From: Gemmatimonadaceae bacterium
GTDB taxonomy: Bacteria > Gemmatimonadota > Gemmatimonadetes > Gemmatimonadales > Gemmatimonadaceae
Reading direction: 5' to 3'
Length of the DNA: 47,433 nucleotides
NCBI GenBank assembly: GCA_014379355.1
Contig: JACMLX010000094.1
Location: 1 to 47,433 of the forward strand
How positions within the stretch are numbered: position 1 is the first letter of the stretch; every line of letters begins with the position of its first letter. The translations under genes were made by a program, and so were the position numbers. The notes below the pieces were generated by a model, which searched no databases, was not told the origin of the DNA, and was given only the letters and a program-made list of their open reading frames with translations. Positions 42,963 through 47,433 of this stretch are shown piece by piece.

Positions 42963-43923
42963 CGCGAACGACATCAGGATCACGCGCATCTACGATGCGC
43001 CAGTGGCGCTGGTGTGGGATGCATGGACCGACCTCGCGCAGGTCGTGCAGTGGTGGGGACCACGTGGCTTCACACTCACGACACACAGCAAGGATCTGCG
43101 TCCCGGCGGCAGCTGGGTGTACACGATGCACGGTCCCGACGGCACCGATTGGCCCAATTTCACGCGGTATCACGAGGTCGAACCGCGTGCGCTTCTTGTG
43201 TACGATCACGGCGCATCGGCCGAGGATGCGCGCCCGATGTTTCGCGTGACGGCCATCTTCCGCGATCTGGGCGACAAGACGGAGCTCGACATGCGCATGA
43301 CATTGCCCACCGCTGAAGAAGCGCAGCGGACGCGCGCATTCATCAAGACCGTCGGTGGCAACTCGACCTGGGATCGCCTGGCCGAATTCCTCGAGAAGGA
43401 GCGGTCGTCGTCGGAGATCTTCGTCATCAGTCGCAGCTTCGAGGCGCCGCTCACGACGGTGTTCGATATGTGGACGACCCCGGCACATCTCGCGGCGTGG
43501 CTCCCGCCGGCCGGTTTCACGATGGCGTTTCAGCGCGCCGACATCCGCGCCGGAGGCGATGCAGCGTTTTCCATGTCGAACGGGGATTTCGTGATGTATG
43601 CGCGGCACGAGTACGTGCAGGTGCATCGCCCCGATCGCCTCGAATACACGCAGACCTTCACAGACGAGCAAGGCAACGAGTCGCGGCAGCCTGGCGAGCC
43701 GAACTGGCCGGTCACCACGCGCGTCTGGGTGTCGTTCGCTGAGGAAGGCGAGCTGCAGACGCGTGTGACGGTGCGGTTCGATATCGACGGCGCGGCCACC
43801 CCCGCTGAAATCGCGGCGTTCACCGCCGAGCGGGCAGGGATGACACTTGGCTGGAACGGCTCGTTCAACGCGCTCGACGACCTGTTGGCAGGCGGAGAGT
43901 CCGGTACGCAGGGATCGCGGTGA
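42922..43923 (+). CDS. Tandem AHSA1/SRPBCC-domain protein
   Basis: A 333-aa protein with two START-like AHSA1 domains, about residues 15-155 and 165-325. Each opens with a similar strand and helix: RIYDAPVALVWDAWTD and RSFEAPLTTVFDMWTT, followed by WWGPRGFT and WLPPAGFT. The fold makes a hydrophobic ligand cavity. Single-domain versions paired with ArsR regulators are common; a fused double copy is less so. ATG 42922 lies inside the regulator gene. A ligand-binding or stress role is likely, but unproven. Confidence 0.85.
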   Translation: MTTQLPTTMHRPFSANDIRITRIYDAPVALVWDAWTDLAQVVQWWGPRGFTLTTHSKDLRPGGSWVYTMHGPDGTDWPNFTRYHEVEPRALLVYDHGASAEDARPMFRVTAIFRDLGDKTELDMRMTLPTAEEAQRTRAFIKTVGGNSTWDRLAEFLEKERSSSEIFVISRSFEAPLTTVFDMWTTPAHLAAWLPPAGFTMAFQRADIRAGGDAAFSMSNGDFVMYARHEYVQVHRPDRLEYTQTFTDEQGNESRQPGEPNWPVTTRVWVSFAEEGELQTRVTVRFDIDGAATPAEIAAFTAERAGMTLGWNGSFNALDDLLAGGESGTQGSR

Positions 43924-43950
43924 CCCAACGCCGATCCCCGGCCCTGGCCA

Positions 43951-43978
43951 TTGATCAGAATCCCTGACCGTTCATATT
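43951..43978 (+). promoter_or_regulatory. Candidate promoter of the hydroxylase-family gene
   Basis: TTGATC (43951-43956) and CATATT (43973-43978) are separated by 16 bp. Transcription would start near 43985. AAGGAG at 43985-43990 is not followed by a usable start codon and sits at the foot of a hairpin. Confidence 0.45.
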
Positions 43979-43989
43979 GAGTCGAAGGA

Positions 43990-44033
43990 GACTGCCGGCC
44001 CATCCCGCGCTGAACCCGCGAGACCCGGCAGTC
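43990..44033 (+). other. Leader hairpin upstream of the hydroxylase-family gene
   Basis: GACTGCCGG (43990-43998) pairs perfectly with CCGGCAGTC (44025-44033). The 26-nt loop contains a second small stem, CGCG with CGCG. It would form at the very start of the transcript predicted from 43951-43978 and ends 14 nt before GTG 44048. It may be an attenuator, a stabilising 5' structure or the terminator of the preceding gene. Confidence 0.45.
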
Positions 44034-44095
44034 GACTGGAAACCGATGTGTCCACGGACGGCTGGCTGACGACTCAAGGCGCGAGAGACACGAGA

Positions 44096-44803
44096 ATGGC
44101 AAGTGCGAGGCTTCTGCGCGCGATGAATGCGCTGTACTACCGCGACGCCGGCGGCGAGAAGCGGCCCGCCTTCTTCGATATCGACAAGACGTATCCGTCG
44201 TTGCGCGTGTTCGATCGGAACCTGAGCGTCATCCAGGAAGAGTTGGAACCGCTGCTCGGAGAACGTCAGGCCATTCCTCGCTATCACGAGGTCGCGAAGC
44301 AGGAGACGTACATTTCCGGCACGTTCGTGCCCGAGAAGTCGTGGCGCGTCTTCATGCTGCGCTGGCTGCCGGGCGGTGGTCTCGAGGCCAACATGGCGAA
44401 GTGTCCGCGCACGTCTGCAATGCTCGATCAGGTGCCTGGCGTCATCCAGGCGTTCTTCTCCATTCTGGATGGCGGCAAGCCGATTCCGGCACACGATGGG
44501 CCGTACCTCGGGTATCTGCGCTATCACATCGCGCTCAAGGTCCCGGCGGAGAATCCGCCGACCATCCGCATCAAGGATCAGCTGCACACCTGGCAGGTCG
44601 GCCAGAGCATCCTCTTCGATGACAGCTGGAACCACGAAGTCATGAACGAAGCCAGGGACATTCGCGTCGTGCTGATCGTGGACGTCATGCGCCCGATGCG
44701 GTGGCGTGCCCACGCCGTGAACTGGTTGGTCACACGGCTGAGCAAATTCGACCCGTCCTCGCGTGCGGCCCGCAAGAACCTGGCGGGCTTCCAGCCTCAT
44801 TGA
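44096..44803 (+). CDS. Aspartyl/asparaginyl beta-hydroxylase family protein
   Basis: A 235-aa Fe(II)/2-oxoglutarate oxygenase of the AspH type. The family hallmarks are RPAFFDIDKTYPSL near the N-terminus, iron ligand H144 in LRYHIALKVP, and H180 in FDDSWNHEVMNEARDIRV with its following Arg. Family members hydroxylate Asp/Asn residues, free amino acids or lipid-linked aminoacyl groups. ATG 44096 has only a weak purine stretch upstream; GTG 44048 would add 16 residues. The 3' end overlaps the convergent serine hydrolase gene by 7 bp. Substrate unknown. Confidence 0.85.
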   Translation: MASARLLRAMNALYYRDAGGEKRPAFFDIDKTYPSLRVFDRNLSVIQEELEPLLGERQAIPRYHEVAKQETYISGTFVPEKSWRVFMLRWLPGGGLEANMAKCPRTSAMLDQVPGVIQAFFSILDGGKPIPAHDGPYLGYLRYHIALKVPAENPPTIRIKDQLHTWQVGQSILFDDSWNHEVMNEARDIRVVLIVDVMRPMRWRAHAVNWLVTRLSKFDPSSRAARKNLAGFQPH

Positions 44804-45942
44804 CCGTTCGTTTTCGGTCGCAGAAACGCATCGAAGAACGCGGTCGCGAACGATGATCGCTCGATCGCCGCTTCGTCGAAGCGCGTCGGCCATTGCAGCG
44901 CGTCACTGTTCGCGAGCAGGATCAGGGTGAGCCGCTCGGCGGGCGTGTCACCCAGCACCTTGAGGTACAGCGCGGAGTACCGGCCTTCCCAGAGGCCGGT
45001 GTGCCACACCACTCGACGCCCTGCATGCGTGCCAAGGAACCATCCGAGGCCGTATGGAAGCACCTGGCCTGACGGCGCTTGCGTGGGTGACCACAGTGCG
45101 GCGCGTGACGTCGGCGTGAGAAGACGATCGCTGGTCAGCGCGATGTCGAATCGTGCGAGATCCATGACGCTCGCGATCACACCACCCGCCGCGCCGTCGC
45201 CCTGCGGCGGCGGCGGGTCCGACTTCATCACTCCACCGACGGAGTCGATGTGGTACGGTGTGGCCATCACGTCCGCGATCCGCGGCGGGATCGGCAGCCT
45301 CCGATTCGTGCGGGCAGCGTTGCGCATGTCAGCGGGCTTGAAGACGAGCGAATCGACCAGCTCCGAAAAGGTGCGACCTGCTACTTCCGCCATCGGCCGC
45401 GACGCCCACGAAAACGACGGCGGATTGTACCAGAAACGCGTGCCGGGCTGTTCCCCGTTGGCCGTCATCGACACGACGTGACGCAAGGTGAGCCGGTCGT
45501 CCTTGCAGGCGAAGTCACGAAAGAAGACGCCGCCCTCGCCTCGTGTCGCATCGCAGAACTCCGCGAAACCCTGATAGCGACGCATCGGCCGGTCGAGGTC
45601 GAGCAGTCCACTCTCGACGAGTCGCAGCGCGACCACGGCTGATATCGGCTTCGCGACCGACGCGACATTGAATGGCGTTTCGGGTGTCACCGGAGCCTTG
45701 CGTTCGACGTCGGCGACACCGAAGCCGCGTGCGAGCACGACCGTGGTGTCGCGGAGGACGACGACCGCAAGCCCCGGAATGCGCAAGGCCGTCCGGAGTG
45801 AATCGATGCGCGCGCCAAGGTCTCGCGCACTGCTCACATCACCGTCCGCGTTACGCGCCATGGCCGCAGGCCGTACGCTCACGCAGGCAGCACAGAGGAA
45901 CACTGCTGCCGTGACAGACGAAATTCCGGACGTTGCGGTCAT
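44797..45942 (-). CDS. Beta-lactamase-fold serine hydrolase, exported
   Basis: A 381-aa class C-type serine hydrolase. S95 and K98 lie in SVAK, the tyrosine motif is YNPPSF, and HTG in VWHTGLWEGRY is the third motif. The N-terminus has a signal-like hydrophobic stretch ending in cysteines (FLCAAC), a possible lipobox. ATG 45942 is preferred to the GTG or ATG alternatives at 45963 because it gives the standard signal. Likely an esterase or peptidase of the cell envelope. It follows the tannase gene with a 51-bp gap on the same strand and may be co-transcribed. Confidence 0.85.
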   Translation of the reverse strand: MTATSGISSVTAAVFLCAACVSVRPAAMARNADGDVSSARDLGARIDSLRTALRIPGLAVVVLRDTTVVLARGFGVADVERKAPVTPETPFNVASVAKPISAVVALRLVESGLLDLDRPMRRYQGFAEFCDATRGEGGVFFRDFACKDDRLTLRHVVSMTANGEQPGTRFWYNPPSFSWASRPMAEVAGRTFSELVDSLVFKPADMRNAARTNRRLPIPPRIADVMATPYHIDSVGGVMKSDPPPPQGDGAAGGVIASVMDLARFDIALTSDRLLTPTSRAALWSPTQAPSGQVLPYGLGWFLGTHAGRRVVWHTGLWEGRYSALYLKVLGDTPAERLTLILLANSDALQWPTRFDEAAIERSSFATAFFDAFLRPKTNGQ

Positions 45943-45993
45943 GCAGTTCGTGTACGAGCGCACGCCGTACTGGTTTCAGCGCGTCGATCGCGC

Positions 45994-47433
45994 CTACCGA
46001 CAGGTGAACGATGCTGCGTCGTCCGTGCTGCCCGTGCCGTTGTATCGCGCCGTTGTCGGATATGCACAGAGCGGATGTGTGCGCACGACCGTCGTACCGC
46101 GCTCCTTGCGCGCGACGATGCGAGATGGCGCCTCGCCTTGCTCCACCCAGCGGCGGATCGTCACCGCCCAGTCCACCTCGTCGCATCCGCTGCCACCCGC
46201 GCAGTGCAGCACTCCCGGCATCATGAACAGTCGCGTGAAGGAGGACGCCTGTGGCGTCCGCGACTGCACGGCCGTGAAGTAGTCGATGGTCGAGCGCGCA
46301 TTGAGCGCCGGGTCGGACCATCCGTGCGCGAGCAGCAGCTTGCCGCCGCGCGCCCGGAACGCCGAGAGGTCGGCATTGGTCGCGGAGACTTCGGCGTCCA
46401 CCGTCGCGCCATCGCGTGCTGCGCGGGACAGGTCGTATCCGACGTAGCGCCAGGATGAATCGCCGTAGATGAAATACTTGAAGAATTCGGTGCCGAATGC
46501 ACCTTGAACCGTCGACGCGGACTTGCCGGTGAGCGGGATCAGGTCCGGCAGCGGTCCGACGATCCACGCATGCCATCCGTCCGGTTCGGCCTCGTCACCG
46601 AACGGCTGCCCGGGATAACGAACGGTTCCGGCCGCGAGTGGTGTCGTGAAGGTTGCCAGCGCCGCGCGCTGCGCACTCGTCACACAGCCATCTGCCGCGG
46701 TCTCGTTCGCGCAGGCCGGCAGCGACGACATCGAGAACTTGCACGTTTCCGGATTCTCGAGCGTGCCATCCCGCACACCATCGCTCGCGTCGCAGGCGTC
46801 GGTGACCTTCGCCGCCAGCAGCTTCAGCACAGCGGGTGTGACGACGGGTGCGTTCGCGTCGCCGGTGGCGTACTGCACCTGCAGGTTGCGCACGAAAGTC
46901 GTCGTGATCGCGAGGAAATTGTACGCCGGCGCGATCGCGACGATGCCGTCGAAGTCGGCAGGGTACCGTTGCGCTTCCATCAGTGCCTCGCGTCCGCCGT
47001 TGGAGCAGCCGATGAAGTACGAGTGCTCCGGCGGCCGACCGTAGTAGGCGGCGATGAGCAGCTTCGTCACCTCGGCCGTCCGGTGCACCGCACGATGGGC
47101 GAAGTCGGTGATGCGGCGCTCGTTGTGCAGTGCCCACCCCGCCGTGAGGCTGTTGGCGCTGTGCCCGGCGTCGGTGCCCACGGTCGCGTAGCCTTCGTGA
47201 ACGCTGGACGAGAACTGGTTGTCCACGGCGCCGACGAAGCCCCCGCCGCCGCCCATCAGGAAGCGTCCATTCCAGTCATCGGGCAGCAGCGCGACGATCT
47301 GCGTCTCCACGTCCAGCGTCGCCGCGACGCGACAGTATGGCTTGCGGCCGAGTGCGCGCAACGAGTCGTTCGGCTGCACGGCACGCACGGCAGTGACGCG
47401 CGCGTCGGGGAGCGCCAGCTGCATCACCGCGGC
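45994..47433 (-). CDS. Tannase/feruloyl esterase family protein, cut by the window edge
   Basis: At least 477 residues of a tannase/feruloyl esterase-type alpha/beta hydrolase. The N-terminus lies beyond 47433, so a signal peptide cannot be judged. The paired-cysteine active site is visible: IGCSNGG with the nucleophile Ser next to Cys, HGWSDP with the acid, and GVLHCAGG with the catalytic His next to the partner Cys. Extra cysteines in the lid region (ACDASDGVRDG and following) match the calcium-binding segment of the family. It would split phenolic esters such as gallate or ferulate, fitting plant-debris use alongside the GH44 enzyme. Confidence 0.9.
   Translation of the reverse strand, partial: AAVMQLALPDARVTAVRAVQPNDSLRALGRKPYCRVAATLDVETQIVALLPDDWNGRFLMGGGGGFVGAVDNQFSSSVHEGYATVGTDAGHSANSLTAGWALHNERRITDFAHRAVHRTAEVTKLLIAAYYGRPPEHSYFIGCSNGGREALMEAQRYPADFDGIVAIAPAYNFLAITTTFVRNLQVQYATGDANAPVVTPAVLKLLAAKVTDACDASDGVRDGTLENPETCKFSMSSLPACANETAADGCVTSAQRAALATFTTPLAAGTVRYPGQPFGDEAEPDGWHAWIVGPLPDLIPLTGKSASTVQGAFGTEFFKYFIYGDSSWRYVGYDLSRAARDGATVDAEVSATNADLSAFRARGGKLLLAHGWSDPALNARSTIDYFTAVQSRTPQASSFTRLFMMPGVLHCAGGSGCDEVDWAVTIRRWVEQGEAPSRIVARKERGTTVVRTHPLCAYPTTARYNGTGSTDDAASFTCR

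Noticed and set aside
1..47433. CRISPR arrays, tRNA or rRNA genes, IS elements, prophage or attachment sites
   Set aside because: I looked for phased repeats with spacers, tRNA-like arms, transposase or integrase motifs and terminal inverted repeats, and saw none. A covariance-model search would be needed to exclude small RNAs.

Overview
The window is a high-GC, gene-dense stretch of a bacterial chromosome. Many lipoproteins and secreted proteins of simple architecture, a DUF4403 lipoprotein, several beta-lactamase-fold serine hydrolases, a tannase-type esterase and a large type I PKS locus suggest a soil bacterium. My best guess is Gemmatimonadota, from protein style only; no rRNA or tRNA gene was seen. 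I found no IS element, integrase, phage gene or CRISPR array. No stretch longer than about 300 bp lacks a gene.

Layout. 0.1-8.7 kb: rsmD (-), a DUF4403 lipoprotein (+), a cytochrome P450 (-) divergent from an agmatinase-family ureohydrolase (+), a secreted coiled-coil protein overlapping a phosphodiester glycosidase, then an Hsp20 chaperone and an exported class V aminotransferase on the minus strand. A perfect 16-bp hairpin separates the two convergent groups. 8.8-23.9 kb: a probable four-gene plus-strand operon made of a serine-hydrolase lipoprotein, an EamA transporter and two giant PKS proteins. EamA and PKS1 overlap by 4 bp; PKS1 and PKS2 abut. Each PKS is one complete KS-AT-DH-ER-KR-ACP module with malonyl-type AT motifs. 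There is no loading module, methyltransferase or thioesterase. 24.1-32.9 kb: surface and lipoprotein genes (a 148-aa lipoprotein, an unknown protein, a ten-repeat Ig-like lipoprotein, a small membrane protein, a cupredoxin lipoprotein, a serine hydrolase) and an amidohydrolase.

33.1-41.0 kb: a plus-strand set of GT4 glycosyltransferase, PhyH dioxygenase, GMC oxidoreductase, aldo/keto reductase, membrane acyltransferase and GH44 glycosidase. It reads as a carbohydrate or glycoside tailoring cluster, with the oxidase and reductase translationally coupled. 41.1-47.4 kb: a racemase-fold protein without the usual cysteines, a small secreted protein, an ArsR regulator overlapping a tandem AHSA1/SRPBCC protein, an aspartyl/asparaginyl hydroxylase-family protein, another serine hydrolase, and a tannase/feruloyl esterase cut by the window edge.

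How it may work together (inference). The PKS pair probably makes or extends a saturated acyl chain, with EamA as candidate exporter. Release must use an enzyme outside the megasynthases. The second cluster could oxidise, reduce, hydroxylate and acylate a sugar-containing product. Several genes have a TANNNT hexamer 6-8 nt before the start codon and no Shine-Dalgarno sequence, suggesting leaderless mRNAs.
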